A program made the position numbers and the translations under genes. A DNA stretch of 64,000 nt from Neptuniibacter marinus (GTDB taxonomy: Bacteria; Pseudomonadota; Gammaproteobacteria; Pseudomonadales; Balneatricaceae). Where the stretch lies: positions 124,001-188,000 of the forward strand of contig NZ_LUTR01000003.1 of NCBI RefSeq assembly GCF_001597725.1, written 5' to 3'. The notes under the pieces were generated by a model. That model ran no database searches. It saw nothing but the letters and a program-made list of their open reading frames with translations, and was not told where the DNA came from. Shown here piece by piece: positions 1-7,792 of this stretch. The first letter of the stretch is position 1. Each line of letters opens with the position of its first letter.

Positions 1-640
1 AATAATTTAGTTGGGGAAAAGTATCCATTACAACTCGAATTTCATCCAGTGTCATCACTGTACAGGGGACTGGTGATAACCAGAAAGGCTTACCTTCATT
101 CATAAGCACTCGAGCTGGCTTAGTATATAAATGCTGTAGAAAGCGAAGTACGCCCTGCGACTCAGAAAAAAGGCTTCTGTTAGAATACAACCAATGATTA
201 AAATAGATAGTGAACAATGGATGATGTCTTTTCTGGTTATCAGCGCTTATAGCGGATCGATAGTAATGGCTTAGCGCTATAAGCCCGTAACCCTTAGCAG
301 CGTTTTTGTCATCTGCGGATCTAATGCAGTTCAAACCTTCCTCTTTAATCAAACCACATTGATAGTCACTCAAACGGTCTTGTTGTAAACACTTAACCTT
401 CAGTAGAGTTTCAGTGATTTGAAATAACTCGTTTTCAAACATTCTGGTATCTATAGCAAATGGTTTGTTACGAATAAGCTTAAGAGCCTGATCCCAGTTA
501 ACAGCCAGTTCTTTCTGAGCGATAGCGTTTAATGCGTGCGAATGGCACGGATAGTCTCCCGCCTTTTTTGCGTCTTTTGCTTGTTGTCGGTAACGTTTAA
601 CTGAAATGCCTGAGGGGAAACGAAGAGTGTTGTTATTCAT
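1..640 (-). CDS. Hypothetical protein, 3' end outside the window
   Basis: The reading frame stays open from an ATG at 638-640 to the window edge, giving at least 213 residues. I do not recognise a firm family. The N-terminal part (GISVKRYRQQAKDAKKAG, followed by a short segment rich in His and Ala) resembles the short helical leader found in many plasmid and prophage proteins, but this is only an impression. There is no signal peptide or membrane segment. It lies beyond the tape-measure end of the Mu-like element, so it may be cargo or host DNA next to the insertion; the left boundary cannot be seen. Confidence 0.6.
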   Translation of the reverse strand, partial: MNNNTLRFPSGISVKRYRQQAKDAKKAGDYPCHSHALNAIAQKELAVNWDQALKLIRNKPFAIDTRMFENELFQITETLLKVKCLQQDRLSDYQCGLIKEEGLNCIRSADDKNAAKGYGLIALSHYYRSAISADNQKRHHPLFTIYFNHWLYSNRSLFSESQGVLRFLQHLYTKPARVLMNEGKPFWLSPVPCTVMTLDEIRVVMDTFPQLNY

Positions 641-721
641 GGTTACATGTCCAAAATTAGATCTAAAATATGCCAGCCCACTAAACATACTTGATCAATT
701 TAGGATGCACCAAAATTGACT

Positions 722-772
722 TTCTAAAAACTGCCATCACATGGGATGTCTGCCTACTCAATTGAGTGATGG
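722..772 (-). terminator. Possible terminator hairpin after the 303-aa gene
   Basis: The inverted repeat CCATCAC (734-740) and GTGATGG (766-772) encloses a perfect 12-bp palindrome ACTCAATTGAGT at 756-767. Read on the minus strand it follows the stop of the 836-1747 gene and is trailed by a short T run. The same stretch lies upstream of the gene starting at 640, so the palindrome could instead be an operator. Confidence 0.4.
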
Positions 773-835
773 GCTATCAGGCTTGCAGTAAACCTAACAC
801 TAAGAATATTGTATGTATACTCTGATTGTCTAGGA

Positions 836-1747
836 CTAATTCAATGCAATTTCATCCAAAAATTTAGCGAATAGCTTCCTCTCTTTTGGATCTAAACCAA
901 CTGATAGTAACTTTTTCAGATTATCGGCTCTAAGGAACCTACGTCCTCTTTGAATAACGCTTTCTGCCTTGTCCATATTTGGCTCAATAACTGCTTTCCA
1001 TTTTACCCAATGCTTTAACTCTCTATGACTTAAAGCATCGATATTCAACTCATTGAATGTTTTCAACTCTTGCTCAATATCCAACACAAGTAACTGCCTA
1101 AGGCTATTTTCAGGGTAATATACCTCTAAGCCGTCTAGCTCCGCTTTTTTTACTTCTATGTAATGAGGTCGCTCGATATTTCTATTTTCAATTACTTCTA
1201 ACTCAGCTATTTCTGTTTCAGTTGCGGCTTTTTGTGTCCAAAGAATAGGAGAACGAGTTTTAATGGCTCGACTAAGTGCAGTAAATACAGGTGATGGGCT
1301 CTTACCGTTAGACTTAATTAAAAGTTGAGAACGCTTATAAATTTGATCTGCTCCAAAATCTCCTTCTCTCATATTTCTGAGTCTTGATTCAAGCTCATCA
1401 AGTTGAAACATCAGCGCCCACAGACTTTCACGGTGATTTGAGGCAGTAAAATCCCTATCATATTTCCTTGACATGGTTTCAAAGTCCACCCCAAAATATT
1501 TTTTGCCGCAGTGTTGACCAATATTAGTTTCACGACCATCAGTAGTAACCACTAAATACCCTTTCGAGTGAGGGGTATGGCAAGTAGATAAACCACATTT
1601 AATCCACTCTTTAAAGCCATAACTACCGATTATCGTTTCTAGCTTAGAGCTATTAGGATCTAAATCATCATGGAATCCAGGTCTTGATAAAATATCATCC
1701 CAAGACTCAATTTTAACTAGGCCCTTTTCTGTATTGAGTATGATCAT
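836..1747 (-). CDS. Hypothetical protein with Cys/His cluster (303 aa)
   Basis: This soluble protein has no signal peptide or membrane segment. Residues about 50-85 carry a Cys/His-rich patch (C-x4-C-x-T-P-H, then IGQHCGKKYFG), which could bind zinc. The rest is charged and largely helical (SRLRNM, KAELDGLE, KHWVKWKAVIEPNMDKAESVIQRGRRFLR). Proteins with a similar Cys/His patch occur in plasmids and integrative elements as far as I recall, but I know of no assigned function. The ATG at 1747 is preceded by an AGG-containing ribosome site. It is separated from the tape-measure gene by about 90 bp and reads in the same direction, so it may be a passenger of the Mu-like element. Confidence 0.7.
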   Translation of the reverse strand: MIILNTEKGLVKIESWDDILSRPGFHDDLDPNSSKLETIIGSYGFKEWIKCGLSTCHTPHSKGYLVVTTDGRETNIGQHCGKKYFGVDFETMSRKYDRDFTASNHRESLWALMFQLDELESRLRNMREGDFGADQIYKRSQLLIKSNGKSPSPVFTALSRAIKTRSPILWTQKAATETEIAELEVIENRNIERPHYIEVKKAELDGLEVYYPENSLRQLLVLDIEQELKTFNELNIDALSHRELKHWVKWKAVIEPNMDKAESVIQRGRRFLRADNLKKLLSVGLDPKERKLFAKFLDEIALN

Positions 1748-1838
1748 AGTGTAGCTACCTTACTTAAACGTAAAAATATTAGTTTAGTCGCTAAATTATA
1801 GATACCTCCATATTTAGAGCAACTAGGAAACACACCAT

Positions 1839-3767
1839 CTATGGGTTGATCATTGAGCCGCCGTAGGCGTCTACATCCATATTTTCAGACTGAACAACTT
1901 TAGCTTTTAAATCTTCGCTTAGCTCAACCTTGAGTAAAGCTTGAGATCGGTTTTCAATATCTAGTGCTTTTTGTGCGTCAGACCAACCGAATATATCAAC
2001 TGTGGCTAGTGCTTTAGCGAGGGCACGACCAATGTCCATTTCGGTTTCAGTGCCTTTGACAAATGCATTATATCCGAGTGTACCAGCTCCGTAGCCAGCA
2101 GCGCCTGCAACGCCAACACCGAGAGAGCCCATGCCCAGCCCCGCTGAAGAAACAGAACCACCTAATACTGAACTATTAAGGCCCATCCAACCGAGAGCTT
2201 TTCCACCCCAATGAGACGCATATGCGTTAAAACCAGAGCGTACACTTAGCTTTGATAAACTATCAGCTAACGTTTCCCCTGGCAGGCGGGCATAGCCACC
2301 TGAACCTGGAAGGCGAGGAAAACGTCCTCCTTTAGATCCTCCTTTACGACCCATATCCATAATATCGTCGACTATAGAACGTGAAGATCCAGTAGGCATA
2401 TTCACCACATACACTGGAATAACTCCTGCTGCGGCCTCTAAGGCTTTAGCTGTGAGCACACCACCGGCTAAGTTGCCTCCTTTGCCCATCATCTTGCGCA
2501 ATCCTTTGCCTCCTCCATATTTATAGGCGGCAGCGCCTCCCGCTAACACAGCCGCACCACCGAGTAGTAGATCGGTACCATCCAGACCTAGTCCTCCTTT
2601 TTTTTTGCTATCTAAGGTGTACTTAATGAGCTGATTTACTGAGTTGTTGATAGGTTGAGCAAAGCTGTCGGCGGCCTTACCTAATGCGCCTTTTAGTCGG
2701 GATACTTGATCTCCAGCATTACCTAACGCTTCTTCCAGCTCTCGATCTATAACACCAACACCATTACGAGTGGCTTCCGTTATTTTGCGCATACCGGCAA
2801 TGGCATCGCCACCCAGTAGCATTTTCATACCCCGCTGGGTGTCCATATCGGTTTGACCAAACGCAGCTGCAATCAGGTTGTCACGCTGCTTATCGTTTTT
2901 TTGTTTCTTATAGAGAGTGGAGATCTCTTCTATTACAGAGAAGGCATCTCGGCGGTTGCCTTCTTTACCGTAAAAATTAATCCCTAATTTATCGCGAACG
3001 TTGTTTTGGTATTTCTGGTTGGTAAATATCCGCAGAGTGCTGTCGGCCAGGGTGGCCAGACGCTCTGGCTGCCTCTCAACATAAGAAAGCTGCTCAATAA
3101 ACCCGAGCGTCTGGCTAAAATCTAGATTAGCTGTTTTGGCGTTGTTACCTACGCGGGAGAAAATACTGGAAAGGTCTTCAAGCTCTGCTTTACCTTCACG
3201 ACCGGCAACCGTCATCTTGTCGAGCATCTCGGTGGCGACACCTACTTGCGACAAGTCAAAGCCAAATATCTCAGCACCAACGGCTAAACCACCCGCAAGG
3301 ACGTTAGAGCTCGCACCCGTAACGGCTTGTGCTGGCGCGATCGCTTTTGTTGCTTGTAGTGCTTCGCTCCAGTTTAGACCCGACTGCAATAGTGAATCGT
3401 TTGCCTGCCGTGAACTATCAACCGTTACCCCGTACTGTTTCTGTAGATCAAACAGCTCGGCTCGAAGCGCTTTGGTTTCAGATCGTGCCACGCCAGCCGT
3501 TTGTGACATCCGTGTCAGATTTTTATCTAGTAGCGCAGAGTCTTTTGCTATCTGCAAGCCGCTCCATGCAGCCCCTATAGCAATAATCTCATTGCGAAAA
3601 CTACCGAGTACTCCCCCCGTTAATTGCTTAAACTCTTGTCGCAACCCTCGCAACTCACGTTCTGATTTGTTTGCGAACGAGCCCACGTCACTACCTGACT
3701 TTCGCAGTCCGCGGGTGAATTGAGAATTTTTTAGTTCCAGTATTAAGCTAGTTGTCAGGTCGGTCAT
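1839..3767 (-). CDS. Phage tail tape-measure protein, Mu-like
   Basis: In phages this protein sets tail length and is ejected through the tail tube. The 642-aa product has the tape-measure architecture: an N-terminal charged helical region, a conserved core (about residues 75-370, with LLQSGLNWSEALQATKAI, then AELEDLSSIFSRVGNNAKTA and AAFGQTDMDTQRGMKML), then Gly/Ala-rich hydrophobic stretches (LLLGGAAVLAGGAAAYKYGG and a second near residue 550). I chose the ATG at 3767, which has GAGG at good spacing, over a TTG five codons upstream. It directly follows the protease gene, whereas in Mu the capsid and tail genes lie between them, so the intervening morphogenesis genes are missing. Whether it still has a role without them is unknown. 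Confidence 0.88.
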   Translation of the reverse strand: MTDLTTSLILELKNSQFTRGLRKSGSDVGSFANKSERELRGLRQEFKQLTGGVLGSFRNEIIAIGAAWSGLQIAKDSALLDKNLTRMSQTAGVARSETKALRAELFDLQKQYGVTVDSSRQANDSLLQSGLNWSEALQATKAIAPAQAVTGASSNVLAGGLAVGAEIFGFDLSQVGVATEMLDKMTVAGREGKAELEDLSSIFSRVGNNAKTANLDFSQTLGFIEQLSYVERQPERLATLADSTLRIFTNQKYQNNVRDKLGINFYGKEGNRRDAFSVIEEISTLYKKQKNDKQRDNLIAAAFGQTDMDTQRGMKMLLGGDAIAGMRKITEATRNGVGVIDRELEEALGNAGDQVSRLKGALGKAADSFAQPINNSVNQLIKYTLDSKKKGGLGLDGTDLLLGGAAVLAGGAAAYKYGGGKGLRKMMGKGGNLAGGVLTAKALEAAAGVIPVYVVNMPTGSSRSIVDDIMDMGRKGGSKGGRFPRLPGSGGYARLPGETLADSLSKLSVRSGFNAYASHWGGKALGWMGLNSSVLGGSVSSAGLGMGSLGVGVAGAAGYGAGTLGYNAFVKGTETEMDIGRALAKALATVDIFGWSDAQKALDIENRSQALLKVELSEDLKAKVVQSENMDVDAYGGSMINP

Positions 3768-3862
3768 GAGATAAGACCTCAAAGTGGTGGTTGAATATAT
3801 CCGAGAATAGAAAAATTTATTCTGATTGGTGTATGTTTTCTTGGTTAATTTAAGCTGCTAAT

Positions 3863-4900
3863 TTATCGAGTTGCGCTATAAATTATTTTTTCAGCTAATT
3901 TGGATATTTTTGTTCTAAGGTAGCTTTGCTGATCAAGACCACTTACCTTAATAATGTCTTTTTCCACGCTAGTTAGGCTGGATAATGATGCCCACTCTTT
4001 ACCTTGCCGAGCACAGTAATCAGCACGCTTTTTTAAATACTCCTGTTGAGGAACATACGATTTAAGCGCGACCTGCACTTCTTCAGGTGAGATAGAATGA
4101 GGCATTTCAGACGCATTTAACGGGTATTTCAGCTTTAATGACGCCGCACCACTAGTTGAATCAGGGTTTGAAACTACATCACTTGCAAGTTTCTTAATTT
4201 TCTCTTGCTGATAGCTTAAAGAGTCAACGCCACATTGGTTAATTATTCGCTTCTCATCACCGGTTAGATCTTTGAGAGCCTCCCAATTTTTGCCTTTATT
4301 AATACAATAAACAGCACGATACTTTTGATATTGCTCAATTGTCACATTGGCTTTTAGTGCAACTTCATGCTCTTCAGGTGATAGCGCACTGCACAAACCA
4401 CTTTGCAATATTGTATTTTGGGCGCTAAGTGCGTCTACTGATTGCATACCATCTATACCAGGTTTATTAACTAAAGCTGCACTATGCAAAGTTAGCGGTA
4501 TACCTGTTGCCGAATCATAATTAAAAACAGCTGATAAAAAACGATACTCTCCTTGGCGAATATGACTTAGCGCTCTTTTTGTCCAATGGGGGCGAATCCA
4601 TAAACCTGAGCCTTCACGCCATTCAATGTCACTCTTAAACCATCCCGCAGCAGGAGCTGGTTGACCATTCGTTCCTGTATTTAAGGTTTGGTGTTCGTAA
4701 TCAATAACTAAGTCATTAATAGCTGAGCGGACTTTTAATATAAGTTGATTGGCATGATATGCATCTAAAAACCATTTACCACTAGGGACATCTTCCGGAC
4801 GACCATCAACAGCACTGAAGTAACCCGCAGGTAACAATTGCTGCCAACCATTACCTTCCATGCTAGCTAGAGATAAGCTTGTAAACCCTTTAATGCTCAT
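3863..4900 (-). CDS. Mu I-type phage protease/scaffold protein
   Basis: In Mu-like phages the I protein is the prohead protease, and its C-terminal part serves as scaffold. The 345-aa product has the family signature: LLPAGYFSAVDGRPEDVPSG near the N-terminus, IDYEHQTL (about 66-73), PAPAAGWFKSDIEW, WTKRALSHIRQGEYRFLSAVF and a closing LVNKPGIDGMQS. The C-terminal half is two direct repeats of about 70 residues (about 173-243 and 270-340), both beginning SPEE and both containing ALK, Y-x-K-x-RA-x-YC and KI-x-KLA. The ATG at 4900 has GAGG eight bases upstream and leaves a 31-nt gap after the previous gene; upstream in-frame starts would overlap that gene. No capsid gene follows it. Confidence 0.9.
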   Translation of the reverse strand: MSIKGFTSLSLASMEGNGWQQLLPAGYFSAVDGRPEDVPSGKWFLDAYHANQLILKVRSAINDLVIDYEHQTLNTGTNGQPAPAAGWFKSDIEWREGSGLWIRPHWTKRALSHIRQGEYRFLSAVFNYDSATGIPLTLHSAALVNKPGIDGMQSVDALSAQNTILQSGLCSALSPEEHEVALKANVTIEQYQKYRAVYCINKGKNWEALKDLTGDEKRIINQCGVDSLSYQQEKIKKLASDVVSNPDSTSGAASLKLKYPLNASEMPHSISPEEVQVALKSYVPQQEYLKKRADYCARQGKEWASLSSLTSVEKDIIKVSGLDQQSYLRTKISKLAEKIIYSATR

Positions 4901-4931
4901 ATCTTTATCCTCGTTAATCATTAGACTTAGC

Positions 4932-5540
4932 TTAGGTAGATAAACCCATGGCATCTTCAAGACTAGATCTACGCTGATCAACTACATCTCGTGTCATTTC
5001 AGGTAATTTCTCATCGATAGGAAAACCATATCTATGACAGCCAAACCCACCTTTTAGGGCGTCATAAGCGGCTATAGCATCCTCCAATAACACGCTCACT
5101 TCGGAAGGCAAAACAAGTTGCTCCATAAGTTCACCAAACTTAATTTCCCAAACGCAATGGTTAGCCCTTTTCACTTCTATTAGGCGTTTATTGCTCGTGA
5201 TTTCCCATTGTTTCACTTTAGATCTCAAGTTATTTATTAACTGAGTTATATCAGCTACGGTTTCTTCAGCCTGGGCAACATCATCACGTTTTATTTTTAC
5301 GTCTTCCGTTGTTTCCGCTTTTTTTAATGCAGATTTAGCATTTTTTACAGCGAGCTCAGCGGTCGATAGATTTCCTTCTTCGGCAGGTAATCGCGTATAA
5401 ACTAGCGACAAATACTCCGCTTCCTCCTGATCGTAAGCGGCTTTTAGGTCGTTAAAATTCTGAACTGCTTCTTCAAGTGTCATGTTTTTCACCAATAAAA
5501 ATTGTTTTGTTAGTTCGCATGAGATGTAAGAGGTATCCAT
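4932..5540 (-). CDS. Hypothetical coiled-coil protein of the Mu-like element
   Basis: I do not recognise this 202-aa protein. Residues about 20-115 are strongly helical and charged (TLEEAVQNFNDLKAAYDQEE, then Ala/Lys/Glu-rich heptads such as ELAVKNAKSALKKAETTEDV), as expected for a coiled coil. The C-terminus ends in VVDQRRSSLEDAMGLST. An internal ATG at 5483 (residue 20) is an alternative start; neither start has a strong ribosome site. It sits between the Mor-like activator and the protease, a place where Mu carries lysis, terminase and portal genes, but nothing in it suggests those roles. Confidence 0.65.
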   Translation of the reverse strand: MDTSYISCELTKQFLLVKNMTLEEAVQNFNDLKAAYDQEEAEYLSLVYTRLPAEEGNLSTAELAVKNAKSALKKAETTEDVKIKRDDVAQAEETVADITQLINNLRSKVKQWEITSNKRLIEVKRANHCVWEIKFGELMEQLVLPSEVSVLLEDAIAAYDALKGGFGCHRYGFPIDEKLPEMTRDVVDQRRSSLEDAMGLST

Positions 5541-5616
5541 GCTGCTTTTTTATTTAGTTTTCTTAAGTAAGGCGCTCTAGGCGCTCTAAGGTTAGGTGCT
5601 CAAAGGCACTCATTGC

Positions 5617-6318
5617 TCACAATGGAGTTCGATTGTTAATCGTTTCCGATTTAATTAGTCGGTAAACATGCTGCAGGGAAATGTGGTATTTACGGGCTAT
5701 TTGCCTAGCATTTTTGCCATTAAACTGTCGGTACACCAGTTTTTTTCTCAACTCAGCTTCAAGGCTTTTACACGTTGGAACAAAAAGTGCCTGACCACCT
5801 TTCATAAAACTCATAGCCGTAAATACACTTGAGATGACGCGATGTATTTCATCGATAGAAAGCTCCAGATCGGAAAGGATCTGACGGAGATATTTAATTA
5901 TTTCCGATACCTCCGTTTTCCACGCCTGGTTGTCAGTCAAGCCTGTCTCTGGCTGACTGGTGGTATTAAGGTAATGCTGCTCCTGCATACTTTGTTCAAC
6001 CAAGCTTGAAGTCAGTCCTTTTCCCCTTAGCTCAGTTGCATACCGATCTGGATCAATAAGACTAAGTTGATAAAGATGACTCTCTTTGACGAACTTCATG
6101 AGCTTTGCCTGGTCAGGAAGATAGAAATTACATCCTCCCCAGGTAAAGCAGACTTGCGTGAAAGCAGCTCGCCCAATAACAACTAAATTCGGATTGCTAG
6201 CCAATGAAGAGTCGATGCTATCAGCCACATCTGATACCGCTGTTGGCCAGAACTGGTGGTCTAGTAGGACTTCTCCCAGAGGAGAGGAGATTAACTCTTT
6301 CAGTGATACTTCAAGCAC
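5617..6318 (-). CDS. Mor-family middle/late transcription activator, duplicated motif
   Basis: Mor activators switch on middle or late phage promoters by binding DNA as dimers. The C-terminal half of this 233-aa protein is a full Mor domain: IHRVISSVFTAMSFMKGGQA with LFVP (about 158-181), then a helix-turn-helix NGKNARQIARKYHISLQHVY (about 200-219). The N-terminal half holds a second copy of the dimerisation motif (about 44-69: VVIGRAAFTQVCFTWGG then CNFYLPDQ) without its own helix-turn-helix. Typical Mor proteins are about 130 aa, so this is a roughly doubled form. The start is GTG at 6318 with AAGGG upstream; a nearby ATG is out of frame. It follows a hairpin that probably ends the early transcript. 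Confidence 0.85.
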   Translation of the reverse strand: MLEVSLKELISSPLGEVLLDHQFWPTAVSDVADSIDSSLASNPNLVVIGRAAFTQVCFTWGGCNFYLPDQAKLMKFVKESHLYQLSLIDPDRYATELRGKGLTSSLVEQSMQEQHYLNTTSQPETGLTDNQAWKTEVSEIIKYLRQILSDLELSIDEIHRVISSVFTAMSFMKGGQALFVPTCKSLEAELRKKLVYRQFNGKNARQIARKYHISLQHVYRLIKSETINNRTPL

Positions 6319-6501
6319 ATCAACACCCTTTAAAAATGACTTTCTAGCAGCGGTTGCTGCGATTCAGGTGTATTGTGAAATTTTGGATGGAATCAGTGTG
6401 ATTAACCTGGGTTAAATGTTTCTCGTGGGTTAAAGGCAATCTATTTGCAAGAAGTATTTCGATAGAAAATTATGAGAGAATAAAACTTGATTAGGGGAGT
6501 T

Positions 6502-6526
6502 GCGGCTCAACTCGCGTTAGAGCCGC
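6502..6526 (-). terminator. Hairpin at the end of the early operon
   Basis: GCGGCTC (6502-6508) and GAGCCGC (6520-6526) form a 7-bp GC-rich stem with an 11-nt loop, just after the stop of the last early gene (6546) and before the Mor-like gene. There is no long T tract, so it may be a weak or factor-assisted terminator separating early from middle transcription. Confidence 0.45.
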
Positions 6527-6545
6527 GTTAGAATCTTATGAGAGG

Positions 6546-6848
6546 CTATTTTTTATTTTCATCGAATACTGAGTTATTTGAATTCGAATCGTCCTCTGAG
6601 AGCTTCTGGTGCAGTTTTCCGTTTACACCCATTTCTAATTTTTCGAGAACTGTTCGTTGATGGCCTGTTAGCTGTTCAACGACCCAGAACGTCTCAAAAA
6701 TTGTGTTCTCCGCTTTTAAATCCATTTTTTTAGCATCCATGTAATGAAAAGCCATATCTGTTATAGCCGCTATTGCACGTGATGCTTGATCCACTTTGTA
6801 GATCATTTCAATAGCCATTTCATTTGAAAACTGCGCCTGTTCGCTCAT
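6546..6848 (-). CDS. Small hypothetical protein after the MuB-like ATPase
   Basis: This is a 100-aa acidic, helical protein (AIEMIYKVDQASRAIAAI, then TIFETFWVVEQLTGHQRTV) with a polar Asn/Asp-rich tail. It has a good ribosome site (AGGAG nine bases before the ATG) and lies 21 bp downstream of the ATPase gene, so it is the last gene of the transposition operon. Its position matches the small accessory early genes of Mu (kil and gam region), but I see no sequence similarity that would name it. Confidence 0.65.
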   Translation of the reverse strand: MSEQAQFSNEMAIEMIYKVDQASRAIAAITDMAFHYMDAKKMDLKAENTIFETFWVVEQLTGHQRTVLEKLEMGVNGKLHQKLSEDDSNSNNSVFDENKK

Positions 6849-6869
6849 TAAGATTATCTCCTGAAACAG

Positions 6870-7715
6870 TTATGCGTTGAGAACAAGTTCAGCGCTAACG
6901 CGCTCTTCGCCCAAATCAGCTGATAGATTCATCACTTCAGCCAAAAGGTTGTTTACAGCAAGTGGATAAACATCGCTGACCACGATTCCTTTTTCCTTAC
7001 GCCGTAAACGATGCTGAATTGCATCTAGGGCATCAGGCTCTAAAACCTTATCCAATGAAGAGCCTACACGGGAAAACTTATGTTCCAAATATGTACTCAA
7101 ATCATTGCCTAATGGCCCTAGCTCAATCTTAATACAGCGACGAATGAACTCGCGTGCCTGACTATTACGGTGTTCCTGAAGCTTAACTCCCAACTCGGTT
7201 TGGCCTATTAAGATGATGCCTAGTAATTTGGTGAAACCGTCTTCCAGTTCCCAGAAACGCTTTAGGTAACGCAGTGTTGGTACTGTCAGGTCATGAGCTT
7301 CCTCAATAATCATTACATGTCGTTGGCCCGATCGGGATGCATCACGAAGCAACCGTTCGACCTGACGCGTTTTAGCTTCCATTGATCGCTTTGGCGTTTC
7401 ATCACTGACATCAGCGATTATGGCCTCACACAAGCCAGCTGCAGTAACACGAGACTTATCTATGATGCTCGGCATGATCACTGACACTTTATCGTTGTCA
7501 CGTAATTCCTGAATCAGCATACGGCGCAATGTCGTCTTACCTGCACCAGAGTCTGCCACGACAGCAATAATACCTTGGCCTTCAGCTGCATCTCTCATTG
7601 CGTGGATGACATAGCGAGTCTCGGACGACATAAAAACATCTTCACTGGCTCGAATATCATCAATAAACGGATTCCGGAATAGGCGAAAGTGTTTCAACGT
7701 ACTTTGTGCTAACAT
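6870..7715 (-). CDS. MuB/ExeA-like AAA+ ATPase, transposition target selector
   Basis: In Mu-like elements the B ATPase binds target DNA and activates the transposase. The 281-aa product has a Walker A motif DSGAGKTT (about 55-62), a Walker B strand HVMIIEEAHDL (about 133-143) and an arginine-rich sensor region (SQAREFIRRCIKIEL). It begins with the LFRNPF segment typical of the ExeA-type AAA+ proteins found with DDE transposases. It is shorter than Mu B (about 312 aa) and lacks an obvious N-terminal helix-turn-helix. AAGGAG precedes the ATG. It lies 77 bp downstream of the transposase gene in the same operon, which supports the pairing. Confidence 0.9.
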   Translation of the reverse strand: MLAQSTLKHFRLFRNPFIDDIRASEDVFMSSETRYVIHAMRDAAEGQGIIAVVADSGAGKTTLRRMLIQELRDNDKVSVIMPSIIDKSRVTAAGLCEAIIADVSDETPKRSMEAKTRQVERLLRDASRSGQRHVMIIEEAHDLTVPTLRYLKRFWELEDGFTKLLGIILIGQTELGVKLQEHRNSQAREFIRRCIKIELGPLGNDLSTYLEHKFSRVGSSLDKVLEPDALDAIQHRLRRKEKGIVVSDVYPLAVNNLLAEVMNLSADLGEERVSAELVLNA

Positions 7716-7792
7716 TTCAATCTCCTTGTGGGTGGTACTTCAAGGTTGCCAGGCAGTCGCTAACTCCTGGTAGGTGAGTGGCAGTTTTTATG

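Noticed and set aside
3136-3723. Plus-strand open frames inside the tape-measure gene
   Set aside because: They are antisense shadows of a clearly coding minus-strand gene and have no ribosome sites.
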